In this document: one piece after another, positions 14,207 to 24,600 of the stretch
How the letters are laid out: every line of letters begins with the position of its first letter
Position numbering within the stretch: the first letter of the stretch is position 1
Source: Fasciolopsis buskii
Lineage: Eukaryota > Platyhelminthes > Trematoda > Plagiorchiida > Fasciolidae
Direction of reading: 5' to 3'
NCBI GenBank assembly: GCA_008360955.1
Contig: LUCM01003443.1
Location: forward strand, 248,001 to 312,000
Length of the DNA: 64,000 bases
Program-made: the position numbers and the translations under genes
The notes under the pieces: model-generated
Told to the model about the DNA's origin: nothing
The model's database searches: none
The model's input: only the letters and a program-made list of their open reading frames with translations

Positions 14207-14251
14207 CACGATAATTCCAAAACGGTCTACCTCCTTATGGTGGCTCTGTGG
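14207..14251 (+). CDS. Candidate 45-nt internal exon, unknown gene
   Basis: A long pyrimidine tract ending CTCACCCCAAG is followed by 15 complete codons reading HDNSKTVYLLMVALW. A good donor, TGG|GTAAGT, follows. The exon is phase 0 at both ends. Its hydrophobic second half would suit the start of a membrane segment. It is short enough to be chance. It could belong to the same + strand gene as the exon at 16578-16724, but the phases do not join directly, so another exon would be needed. Confidence 0.3.
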
Positions 14252-15738
14252 GTAAGTTGGTCATAGTGAATGCAACGCAAACTTGGGCAGGGAAGCGCTT
14301 TGTAAGCGGACTGTCTGCGTCAAGCAACCCTTAGCATACAGTAGATTTCGGCAAACCAGCCATTCATAAGAAGGAACTCAGCCAGGAACTTTTCTTTCTT
14401 TCTCTTCTCCCGTTCCGAATTAAGGCTACGGAAAGCCCTCCACATGTATATAGTGCGGACTTTCGACCGGAACTAGTTGAAATGCAAAGACCGTGGTATG
14501 ATACTAAGCCAACATCCAAACCTCGGGTCATTCGTAAGCAACGGTTGCCATGCGTGCCAAACGTTTTGAAGCAACAACCCAGTAAAATACTTCGAGATAC
14601 TCAGAGCCTAGTTCTAACACTTCCTGACTTGGGAAGATTGGTCGCCGAAGGACCAAGATTTAATAACTGAACATGGAATATTTGTAAAAGATTACATCGG
14701 TTACGATAGGGAGTGAATGCAACCTGCCAGCAGGAATTAAACTGGCTTCGACCCAAACTACACAATCAAACGCGACGGAAAGTTCTCAACACTGTTGAAA
14801 CACGTTCGAGTTTCATGAAAATCTTATAAGTTTTGTGCAAGTTTGGAAATATCTAACTGGGTAAAGGCTTTCCGTCCATTGACCTTCAAGGAGTGTTTAG
14901 ACTTCACGACAGTTTGTCGCCATGGTTCTCTTTGGTCGCATCCCTAGGTAGGTCTAAATGAAGGCGTACCGAATCGCTTTACATGACTTACGCACGAAAC
15001 CACCAAGGTCTCCCTCATTCATCCACTCGGCCCGCTCACAGGAATGACTTCCGAACCGGAGGCGCAGCCGATGTTAATGAAGTAGACTCTAAAATGGCTT
15101 TGTTTCCTGTTGAGTCCTTTGGATATTTGCTGTCTTTCTGGATGAGTCGCCATTCAAGTAACTCAATTCTTTGAGTTGCATCTGGGTGAGATAACTTCGA
15201 CTAAGGGCTCTGTTACTGTGATAACTTCCTTCAGCAGTCGTCATATATAATAAAATCCCAGTCGCCGGCTTCCATCGTTGATAGCGGGTTGTTACTAAGT
15301 TAAAAAAATCAGTCATGCAGGTAGAACGAAATCTGCTTTGAAGGAAATCATGTTGGCCGGCTTTAATGCGGACATGGCATAATAAGTTGTTAACCTAATG
15401 TTCATTATTCTTTCCATACCACGGGGTAAACTGCGGCGTGATTGACGGGTCCGCAATCAGATATCTCCTGTTATGAACCAATTTTGTGAATCAGGTAAAT
15501 GGCAGCAGAAGTTCACTGGCGGGTGAAAAAGATACAAGGAATATGGAAGCCTGAAAGGGCAGAGAAAGATACCTTCCAGTACGCATGATGCTTCCAGCTC
15601 GGAATTAAAGTCCAGTATACCTAGAGCTATGATAAATTTCTGCACTGATATTTATAGGGCCGTAGTGGATCAGACGTAGACTTTGATAAAATTTACCTTG
15701 GATATTACGCGACAGTCAAATTTCGAAAAAAGGGTGAA

Positions 15739-15990
15739 CGGTTTGTGGTGGAAATTGGATTTGTTCCTCTGGACAGACTGTTTAGCCGAACTTTGACCGC
15801 CAAGCGCGGCCTCCACTTGTGCGTTCCTCAAGCGCGCATCGCTCCCAAGCTCCTGCCAAAATATGCTCAACCTGCTGGTGTCAGGGTTGCCAATATTGCA
15901 ACCCTACGGAGCGGAGTAAGAGTGACGCACATGTGGTCACAAAGATTGGGGACAAGCAAATTTAATACGAGATCGGCAGTCCGATCCTCA
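15739..15990 (+). repeat. Dispersed repeat family R, copy 3
   Basis: This is the best-preserved copy. The order is TTGGATTTGTTCCTCTGGAC, TTTGACCGCCAAGCGCGGCC, then TGCTGGTGTCAGGGTTGCCA, GGAGCGGAGTAAGAGTGACG, GTGGTCACAAAGATTGG and AATACGAGATCGGC. It contains the perfect inverted repeat GGGTTGC/GCAACCC separated by CAATATT. A + strand frame runs through the copy, but it is not open in the others, so I do not treat it as coding. Confidence 0.75.
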
Positions 15991-16577
15991 ACCCCGGTTT
16001 GCTTAAGTTGAACTGGAGTTCAAGTATTGCAGAATAACCAGCTACGTCCGCCATCTTAAATGCATCACTGGTCGTCCTCCTCTAGATGTGACGCTTCCAG
16101 TTGGGGATATCATAGAATTTTCTGGCAGTTAAGAAGCGTTGAATAAGGTTGTTGCAACCTAGACTGCTTCTGCTGAAGGCCAGCCAATTCGACCGTTGCT
16201 TCAGGGGGTCTAGTCCAGCCCTTACCAGCATTGCCCGTATTGACATCTAGTGAGAACAGAGCCACAGCGCCACCCACCACACCAGAAGCATCGGATGTGC
16301 GAGGTAGCCCTTGAGGCCACAAGGTAAAGCAGCCCATTCATTTTTACGAATTCTTTACCATTTCCATATCGATTTGTCGAATGCTGTTCCATTTTGTAAT
16401 GACAGTCACAACTAGCAGGCCGGCACATGTTTACCGCGATAAAGTATACGCCGATGCACATGCCACCTCCATGTTACACCGACAACGGCAAACCGAATTT
16501 CGTTCGGTGTTTGCCACCAAGTCGAACATACACGAGCGCCGTTTCCACTCGTTTCTCTTTGTCTTACCCTCTCTCAG

Positions 16578-16724
16578 AAGAATTCCAGGGCAGAGGCGAT
16601 CCCACGGGCTCCGGCATGACAGTCATCGGTCCCATGGTCGACATCATGCACGCACCAGAGGACGAGGCGAACCTGAGTTCAAACAATGATATTGAAACGC
16701 TCATGGCAACCATTCTAGAAGAGG
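16578..16724 (+). CDS. Candidate internal exon, unknown acidic protein
   Basis: A textbook acceptor (CTTTGTCTTACCCTCTCTCAG) precedes 147 nt of open frame, and a good donor, GAGG|GTGAGA, follows. Both ends are phase 1. The translation begins EEFQGRGDPTGSG, contains VIGPMVDIMHAPEDEAN and ends IETLMATILEE. It is acidic, compositionally balanced and protein-like. The frame opposite on the minus strand is longer but overlaps repeat copy 4 and a LINE fragment, so it is not preferred. A phase-compatible acceptor lies at about 16790, but the next exon is uncertain. I do not recognise the protein. Confidence 0.5.
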
Positions 16725-17038
16725 GTGAGACCCGTGGGTGTGGGACGCGGTCAGGTCCACCATTTTGACTGACGCACATCGAGTTGGCAGCTCGGCTGCA
16801 GTGGTGGGCGGGAACAGCGAGGCCAGGGGATTGCGCTTCCGGCTTTTACCTCCTAACCGTGCTTTACAGGTTGAGCGTCCGGTGCACGAACAGCTCCCAA
16901 AGTTTAACGTTAACGGGATCAGCAGCAGAACAGCAAATTTTTCGATTGGCGCTAAATGACAAGTCCCAAGACATCCGCCAGTTTCCGGCTTGTTCCGCAT
17001 GGTTCCAATCAAAGCCCTTCTCCGACGGTCTTCTGAAA

Positions 17039-17160
17039 GGCCCCTGTAGCAGAACCTGGATATGTTCCCCCGGATAGATTGTTTAAACAAACGTTGACTG
17101 CCAAGCGCGTTCGCTTGTTGTGCATCTCTCACGCCCGCACAGGTTGCACGCTCCCCTCCA
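17039..17160 (+). repeat. Dispersed repeat family R, copy 4 (5' half only)
   Basis: Contains GGATATGTTCCCCCGGATAG, ACGTTGACTGCCAAGCGCG and the TGTGCATCTCTCACGC block, then stops. The 3' half seen in the other copies is missing. Its right end abuts the CR1 reverse-transcriptase fragment read on the opposite strand. The repeat may have inserted there and been truncated, or been cut by a later deletion. Confidence 0.65.
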
Positions 17161-17680
17161 GATGTCAGCTTTCGATACTTAGCTAGATGCAGTGAAACGT
17201 TCCAATAAAGTGGCCAGGCCTTGACTGCCTCGATCTGCATCCTCAGGTCCGCATCTGCTAGTTTGACCCCATTGGAGAAATTACAGTATGGTGTCGCATG
17301 CACATTGCTAAGTAGTTTGTGGACATGGGAAGGAATACGGGTTCCGAGCCCTGCGGAGTAGCGCTTTGGCGCTTACGTGGGCGCCATTCCGCACTCTGCA
17401 ACCCTAGCGCTAAAGTTAATATACATGAAGAAGTTGCTTGCCCGAATGTTAGCCTCCTCTTTGCTCCTCTTGCTTTCATTTTGTGACCCAAGTGGTTATG
17501 GTTAACTGAGCCGACATCCCTACTAAATTCCACGCAGCAATCTTCTCCTCTGTGGCCCTGGTTCAGGCATTTATTTGCGTCATCCGAGAAAAGCAAGGTA
17601 TTTGTAACACAACACTTTCTTACTATGGACTGGCGCTGTGCTGCTGAAATTGCACTGCGATTCTCTAGGCACGCATGCAT
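17161..17680 (-). pseudogene. CR1-like LINE reverse-transcriptase fragment
   Basis: Read on the minus strand from 17680 down, the translation shows the order of a CR1/Jockey-type RT. A DDANKCLNQGHRGE segment leads to CVEFSRDVGSVNHN (usually YLDFSKAFDSVNH), then SATPQGS (the PQGS motif). After a frameshift comes GVKLADADLRMQIEAV and WNVSLHLAKYRKLTSG, which follow the catalytic FADD box in intact elements. The first catalytic Asp is Glu here, and the FADD box is damaged (FSNG). Frameshifts and lost residues make it inactive. Upstream endonuclease and downstream C-terminal parts were not found nearby. Confidence 0.75.
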
Positions 17681-20587
17681 ACTTTCCGATGATTATCTCC
17701 AGGAGCTTACATTAGACAAAAGTTAGACTCACCGGTCTGTTGTTCTCCGGTCTGTGTATAAGTTTCCTCTTCTTTATTCTCACACCTCCCTTCTCTCAGA
17801 GAGGCATTGTGGAGCAGCTTGAAAAGGATGCAAGTAGATCCGCGATCAACCCAACTATTGGCCGGTGTGTCTCGTCTAGGTCGTCAGGTTTAAACTGGTT
17901 ACGCCTGCGCAGTCCTCTAACAAACTTTTCCTTTGTTATGAAGAGTTCCGGAATTCCCGGGATCTGGGCTGCCTCTGGGATTCATAGGTTGACATGGGTT
18001 TCACCTGCTGGGCAGAAAATTCCCTTGAACTTTTGCCGCCTTGGCTTTCGCATAGGGTTTGTACGTTTAGCTTGCATTCGATTACTTTACCACACTTCAA
18101 TCGAAATTGTGTATTACACCCGTCCGATAAGCAATTCGAAAGTTTTCGCGCGGATTTTCGATAACGAAACTGGTACGTCGTTTGATCCGGCAATCCTGAA
18201 TTTTAATAGTCGTCCGGAAGTTTCCGATCGCCATTGTTGCTGTTTTAGTCGGAAATCTTTGCCGTAGGGGATCGGTGACATAGATCTTGTGAGCCTTATT
18301 TTCGTGTCTGTTGGTTACTCTGGTCCACTTCCGCTGTGTTGGAATTGTTGATTGATTAGCAGGCGTCTCGCGTTTGTGGTGACTACCGCTAGCAGTCGCC
18401 TCAATGAGGCCCGAAAGTTTTCTGAAATTTGTGCCCCGCAGCCGAAACTTCGACGTTCGTCTTGGCAACTGCATACCTGCAGATTTCTTTAGTGATATCC
18501 AAGCCATTGGCTATAACTTCCACTGCATTGGACCTGCTCCAGTTCAGCTTTCTGCCTTTTGACCTCCCTATCATCTGGCCCATTTCAGACTGCCACAAAA
18601 TTTGTGGTTCGAGTTTATGGCGGAGCATCGTCTTGCCAAGGTAATTTCGCCATCATGGGTGTCACCAGATAAGAATGTTGTTCACGGCTGAGATTCGTGC
18701 TCGGTTTGTTGCTACGGCAGAGTATTTCCCTTGAAGCAGCCAGCTGCTATTTAGGTGTCTCCGATCCAGAATTTCTTTGCCTCGAATTCAGTGCTACCGG
18801 GTACTGGACAGATCCAAAGTGCTTGAAACCGTTGATAGGAATGATGTCTCAGTGTGATCAATTCCACCTGCGTTTGAATATGGGATTTTGGCACCGCTGT
18901 TCTCGATTGATTTCCGTGAACTTAGCGTACCCTTCCACAGGTCGTTGAACGTCAACAACTCAACCCTTGTTAAGTCTAACAGTGTCTTACCTGGGTGAAC
19001 AGTATGCTTGCTGGTGTAAACCTTACCATCCAATCGACTTACGTCCTAAGGCCGATCTTCAACAGAAACTCCCTCAACCTCCTTCTTCCTGACTCTCGCT
19101 AATATCTCTGCTTGTTATTTAGCAGGGTTTTACTACCCTTCTAATTTCGTAATCGTACTCTCATAGCAACCAGTGTTCTTATAGTCAATATCACTTACGT
19201 ATGATGTGGCACGGACAGCCTACCGGAATAAAATGTCACCAGAAATTTACTAGAAACTTCCAGTTAGCTCTTCGGCCATTTTATGGTAGCGGTACTTTCC
19301 CGGGCATTTCGAACTTTCTGTAGTTCAGTATGGATAACTTTGTGTGTTCTTATCAGCGTTTCAAAAACGCGCAGCCAAAAACGAATCCCAAAACCAGGGC
19401 ACATTCATGTAGCAAATTCTACGAATAACGAACGTAAAATCAGCTAAAATTCAAGCATAAATGTCTCAAATATGCAATCACAAACACACAAACTTTGGTC
19501 TGATACTACTACGCTGGAAAATGCAAGTGGTTTGCGCAGATCCCAAAGGAATGATCGCCAGAATCGAGCGGTTGGTGCGAATGAACGAATTTCTAAGGGA
19601 ACCAAGATAAATTGCCCATTATGAACGTCATTTGTGCATTAATGATCTCATGGATTCTGATAAAACAGGCTTATGGTCAACTATGCCTTACTCTATGTTC
19701 GGCAGCTGATGCCTATGAAAATCGTAGATATCACATGATCTTTCTTGTTCTAGCAAAATGACACACAAATCTCCACATCTGAGTACTCGTTTAAAGACCA
19801 CAAAAAGGATTTTGCAGGCAACGCATGGCCCGCCTGGATCTCGTATAGTTACTGTTGTCTATCTAAATTTTGAAGTTCCTCCAATTAATTCGCTTACCTC
19901 ACCTCGGTTCGGATGCAGTCTGATACATCACTATGGCCGGCGCGCATCGGGCGGGGTGCTCGGCTGCAGCTGTATACTAGCCCATCTAGAATGGCGGAAA
20001 ACATTCGTTCACTTTAGAAAGAAACTTCCCGTATGAGGATTCAGTAGTCCGTCAGTTCTACCTCCTCGCGCCCTTGTGGTTATCACCATTTTGGTCTAAT
20101 TATGCACCAGCACCCGAAAGTACCGTCCTTCTCCCGCTGCTACCCAAAGCTTCTGTCATTCAGTCTTGCGAAACTAAGTCGCGAGAGAAAGATTCATTGG
20201 TATTTTCGGTCTCCAGACAGTGCATAAATCTGTGCTTTCTTTTCCTAGGAATAACCTCGGTTCCGAGATACTGGATTTGCTTATAAATATTGCGGCATAA
20301 AATATTGCATTTGCTCCCTCTCTTTCTCCAGGCGGCTCGTGGGGGCAGTGTGTCTTCCAATTCCTCAAGTGATGCTCCCATTTAAATTACTACAGAATGA
20401 AATCTACCTGCAAGGAAACACAATTCTGCCAAATTTCTTTTTCCAATTACAAAATCTTTTTACACTGTCGTCACTCCATATTGTCACATCCTAGCAACCA
20501 CCCAGCACATAACTATATTTGTGTTCTTTTTCCTTTTTGCCACCTTCTGTAAACCACTCTTTAGACCACAAAGTTCGGTGGCTTCAA
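17681..20587. other. Unassigned stretch with one possible exon
   Basis: A + strand frame is open from 17740 to 18267. Inside it, a very good acceptor (TTCTCACACCTCCCTTCTCTCAG) ends at about 17800, followed by RGIVEQLEKDASRS and a possible GT donor at about 17861. Minus-strand frames between 18097 and 19033 are basic and polar and might come from a decayed LTR-element gag, but no zinc knuckle or protease motif is visible. I make no firm call in this stretch. Confidence 0.35.
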
Positions 20588-20864
20588 CCGTTGTCTCCAA
20601 AGGGAATTTTTTCTCTAGATCGAATGCTCAGCCGAACGTTGACCGGTCAGTGCGGTTGCCACTCGCTTTCTGTTTGCGCACGCTTGCTCACGTTTTTTGT
20701 CGAATATACTACCATCGTCCCCGACTATCTTTTCGTTCTACTGGTCGAGGGCCTAGGTGGACGTTTTCATCTCCTGTGACACCTATCAAGAGGGGCACAC
20801 AAATGTCCACGGCGGTTAAGGACAAGCAAGCGTAATACGAGAACCTCGTCATAGCAGTCGGTTT
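20588..20864 (+). repeat. Dispersed repeat family R, copy 5
   Basis: Shares GAATGCTCAGCCGAACGTTG, ACCGGTCAGTGCGGTTGCCA (consensus ACCGCCAAGCGCGGTCGCCA), GTTTGCGCACGCTTGCTCAC, the GACACCTATCAAG block, CACGGCGGTTAAGGACAAGC and AATACGAGA in the expected order. It is more diverged than copies 1 and 3. Same orientation as all others. Confidence 0.65.
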
Positions 20865-21103
20865 TGCGATATAATTTCTAACCGCTTTTGTGTTCATTTG
20901 TCCCACACTACTTCACATGAACGTATTCAATTTCATTTGTTGTCAGCGTTAATACGTAAAGAAGTTCTCCATAACTGGCTGCCCAATGGCACAAGAGCTA
21001 CGGCGATAGGTTCCACGCCTTAGGTATTTTCCCTCACAGACGCTGATGCGCGCGGCCATCTAATTGAAACTTTCACAATAGTGAAGGGTTTATCAGGCAC
21101 ACA

Positions 21104-21119
21104 ATATATATATATATAT
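21104..21119. repeat. (AT)8 microsatellite
   Basis: Sixteen bases of perfect AT repeat. No LINE 3'-end sequence is recognisable beside it, unlike the (AT)n tracts at 25.8 and 42.7 kb. Confidence 0.9.
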
Positions 21120-21663
21120 GTTCACTTCTATACCTGAGAGGGGCATCGGAGAGCACAGGTTGTGACAACATCCCGGCCGCATAAGACTCCAGCTGAGATT
21201 TCGGTCTTTCACCAGTAGGGTGATTCCACTGTCAAAGCGAATGCTAGATTATGTGGTTGCTAGTACTAACGTTGATGAATTTAAAGGTCCGGATGTGTGC
21301 TGGGAGGAGGTAAACTCGGAACCGGAGGGGTCAGAGTTAGGGCTGAGCACCACTTATCCGTTGGGTCTGGTCTTTACGCGATACTTTTCTTTTAAGAAAC
21401 AAAAGAAAATGCACAGTGACACCGGCCGGGAGCACACCATTCTGGACCCTCGAATGGCTGCAATCGAAATTTTCGTTCCGCGTTTGCTGAACCCAACCGG
21501 AAAGAACTATAGTCGGAAGAATTCCGGTACTCAAACCGGTCTTCTAGTCACTTCAGTCACGTGCAAACCGAAGTTAGTATAAACAATTTGACTTTAAATG
21601 GATTAAAGAGTCGACCTTCAAAGTTGGCTGCGTCAGATCTTCGGACGTCATCGGAGCAGAACT

Positions 21664-24600
21664 ATGGTGAGTTCCTTTTATCATTTCGTAATTATCTCCG
21701 CAGCCTACGCAGTCCACATCGAGTAGCAAAAGTGCGCCCACATCAGCTCGAGGGGCAACCGGTGGTACTCGTCAGCGTAAAGTGAGTTATATCATGTTAT
21801 TTTTGCCGTGTGGTCGCAATTTTTTCGACTAATTACTGGCTCGCATTCCCATGCACTATTGTTTTGGCGACTAGTGTGCTCCGACATTTGGTTTTTTTAT
21901 GTCGCTTTAAACGTTTTTGTTGTAATAAATTTGCGTTGGACTTTACAGGATCGCATGGGTATCCCACGTAGTATACTCGACTTTTATGACTTCTACAGCA
22001 GTCCATTTCATTTCCCGCAATATATGTTTTGACCCGCGCCATTTAGGAGTGTGCAGTCTTTCCGTCTTTCTCGTATAACGGCAGAGCCCCAGGCGCTTTA
22101 GCATCCTTTTCGAGGTTCTTCTGGTTTTCAGTAGTCACGGGTGTCGGTTCAATAGATTGCGCCCACCCACTGCGTTCACCTCCAGCCCCCCTCCCCGAGT
22201 AACTACCTTCCTGCCACCGTCCCAGGACTAGTACTGTGTTTTCAGATATTTCCACCGTCCGAAGCAGATCCACCACCTGTTACCTTAACGCCCTTTCAGT
22301 CTGCTTCCCCTCCATCACTTAGTGCTTTGGGATCCCATGGACAAGACAACGTGCACATTTACCGTGATCCTACCCAAGGCAAAGTGCGCCGGATTTTGTA
22401 GTATTGTAGCTCGCTCCGGCTTGTCTAATGTGGCGCATTCACACAGTATGCCATCCCGGCCGGTCAATATTGTGTCCGCGCCGGTCCAGGTTCAAATAAG
22501 CTCTTGCTAAAAGAACAAAACAACGCCTCATCGCTACCCTGACGAACGAAGAGATATAGTGGGATCGCAAGCGTTCGCCAGTTCAAATCAAGATGCCAAA
22601 AGAGAATCAAAAAGCCCGAAGACTCTCCTTTATTCCTTACCATCGGATACACGCGCATCCAAGTTGTGGTCGGACCCTGTTTGCGCTGAACCACGTTCCT
22701 GCATCTTTAGCCAACCCGCGGACAGTTTTTGCTTTCCACAGCAACATAGTGTCGACCGCTCTTGTTAGAGAGNNNNNNNNNNNNNNNNNNNNNNNNNNNN
22801 NNNNNNNNNNNNNNNNNNNNNNNNNNNNNNNNNNNNNNNNNNNNNNNNNNNNNNNNNNNNNNNNNNNNNNNNNNNNNNNNNNNNNNNNNNNNNNNNNNNN
22901 NNNNNNNNNNNNNNNNNNNNNNNNNNNNNNNNNNNNNNNNNNNNNNNNNNNNNNNNNNNNNNNNNNNNNNNNNNNNNNNNNNNNNNNNNNNNNNNNNNNN
23001 NNNNNNNNNNNNNNNNNNNNNNNNNNNNNNNNNNNNNNNNNNNNNNGTTGCTGTACCGGTTCGAAGCAAGCCACGTCCTTTTTGAATAAAAGAAACTAAG
23101 TCTGCACAGTGTATTCCAAGTGAGGTCCTACTGTGGCATTGTATGGATGGCATGAGCACCGGTTTCCGACGGGACAAGGCTGACGTCAATCTTAACAAAT
23201 CACCTATAGTCTTTTGGGCTGCTGCGGCTCACTGGTCCGTCCATTCAAAACCCAACATGACGAGTATCTTACCCTGGTAACCGCGTTCACAGTAAGCAAT
23301 CCCTGGTCATTTGATACTGCGAGACTTTCGGTGTTTGAAAATAACAAATGACTGCTCGCGCTTTGGGGCAAGTCCCACTCGTCAGCCCAATCTACGGCAA
23401 CCCCCGTGTCGCCCGTAAACCCTACTGCCTTGAAATCGTCCGCGAGGAGAAAGTTAGGTGATTTTAAGGCTGAGGCTAGATCGTTGATGAGGAGCAGGAA
23501 CCAAATTCTCTCCAATATGGTCCCACTGGTGGTCAGACTTGATGGAACAACTACATCCTATCCTGATTTAGAATGTCCTGGTAAAAAGGTTTTCACCCAT
23601 TGGTACACATGCCTCAGGACACCAAATGACACTAAATTCATCAGAAGCAAATGAGGATTCAGCGAATCAAACGTCAGGCTGAAGTCAAGGTAACATGCTT
23701 CAACTCGCTCACGCCCATGAAATCTTCATCCAAGAGGCAGAGGAAGTTGTTGAGGCAAGATGTATTCTGCATGGAGCCGTGTCGAGCCAGACAGGGCCGA
23801 GCGCTATGCTAAATATTGGCAAATGTGGGCCCGAATCAACGTCTTCATCCCTGGAACAGACTGCTGGCCTGAAGTTTTCGAATATAGAGTTCGGACCACT
23901 TTTGGGTAGACAACTGCTGCACTGCTTTAAACCTTTGGCATTTCATCCTGGTTCATACTTACCTGGAACGGCTTGCGAACCGGCCGTCGATAATGGTTGG
24001 GTGATTGGCCTCTATTCCAGCCAGTTTGTTTTATGTTTAATTCCTCCAGTTACCTACGTACATTTTCCTCTGTTATCAACAGATCTATCATCTACGGCGG
24101 GGTTTCTAGCACTAAGACTCTAGTCCTCCTGTCAACCCTGTGGACATTAGCAAAGTACATGGCTTGGGAGTCTGCTTTGCTGTGGTCATCCTGGCGTCCA
24201 ACACTTAACGGACCGGTATCACTCCTCAGTGGGCTCTTTTCCTGCACGTAGTCACAATGCTTTTTCGGTTACCATTTGGCCCATTGTGCCGGCTTAACCT
24301 CACCTACGTTTTTCACCCTGGATCAGCTTTTCTGTGTTGTTCCTAGGTTTTACATACTGTCTCCAGTTTTGCTGGTTGATCGCACTGGCGTATACTCGCC
24401 AGCATTAATTTCGCCGCCTAAAGGCTGCTTTCCATCAAGGTGCCTTTGCTTTGCAATTTCTACATCTCAGGTGCAAATTCATCCTGCTGGGTTTGTAGGG
24501 GTTCCCTCAGTATTTCCCAATTTTCCTTCACCTCGGCCCTAGGTTCACTCCTCCGCTCTGGCTTGGAGCTTAGTCAGGTCCATATTACTGAGGTCTCTTC

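Noticed and set aside
16725..17303. Minus-strand 200-codon open frame across 16701-17303
   Set aside because: It is a mosaic: CR1 reverse-transcriptase residues at its start, repeat R copy 4 in the middle, and the antisense of a candidate + strand exon at its end. It is open by chance, not a gene.
17740..18267. 175-codon + strand open frame
   Set aside because: The translation shows no known domain, and only a short part just after a good acceptor looks protein-like. It is mentioned as a possible exon but not called a gene.
21220..21582. 120-codon + strand frame just before SEC61B exon 1
   Set aside because: It begins with GTG, not ATG, ends in a stop before the SEC61B start, and its phase does not connect to exon 2. 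It could be 5' UTR or an unrelated exon with donor GAG|GTAAAC near 21309, but evidence is insufficient.
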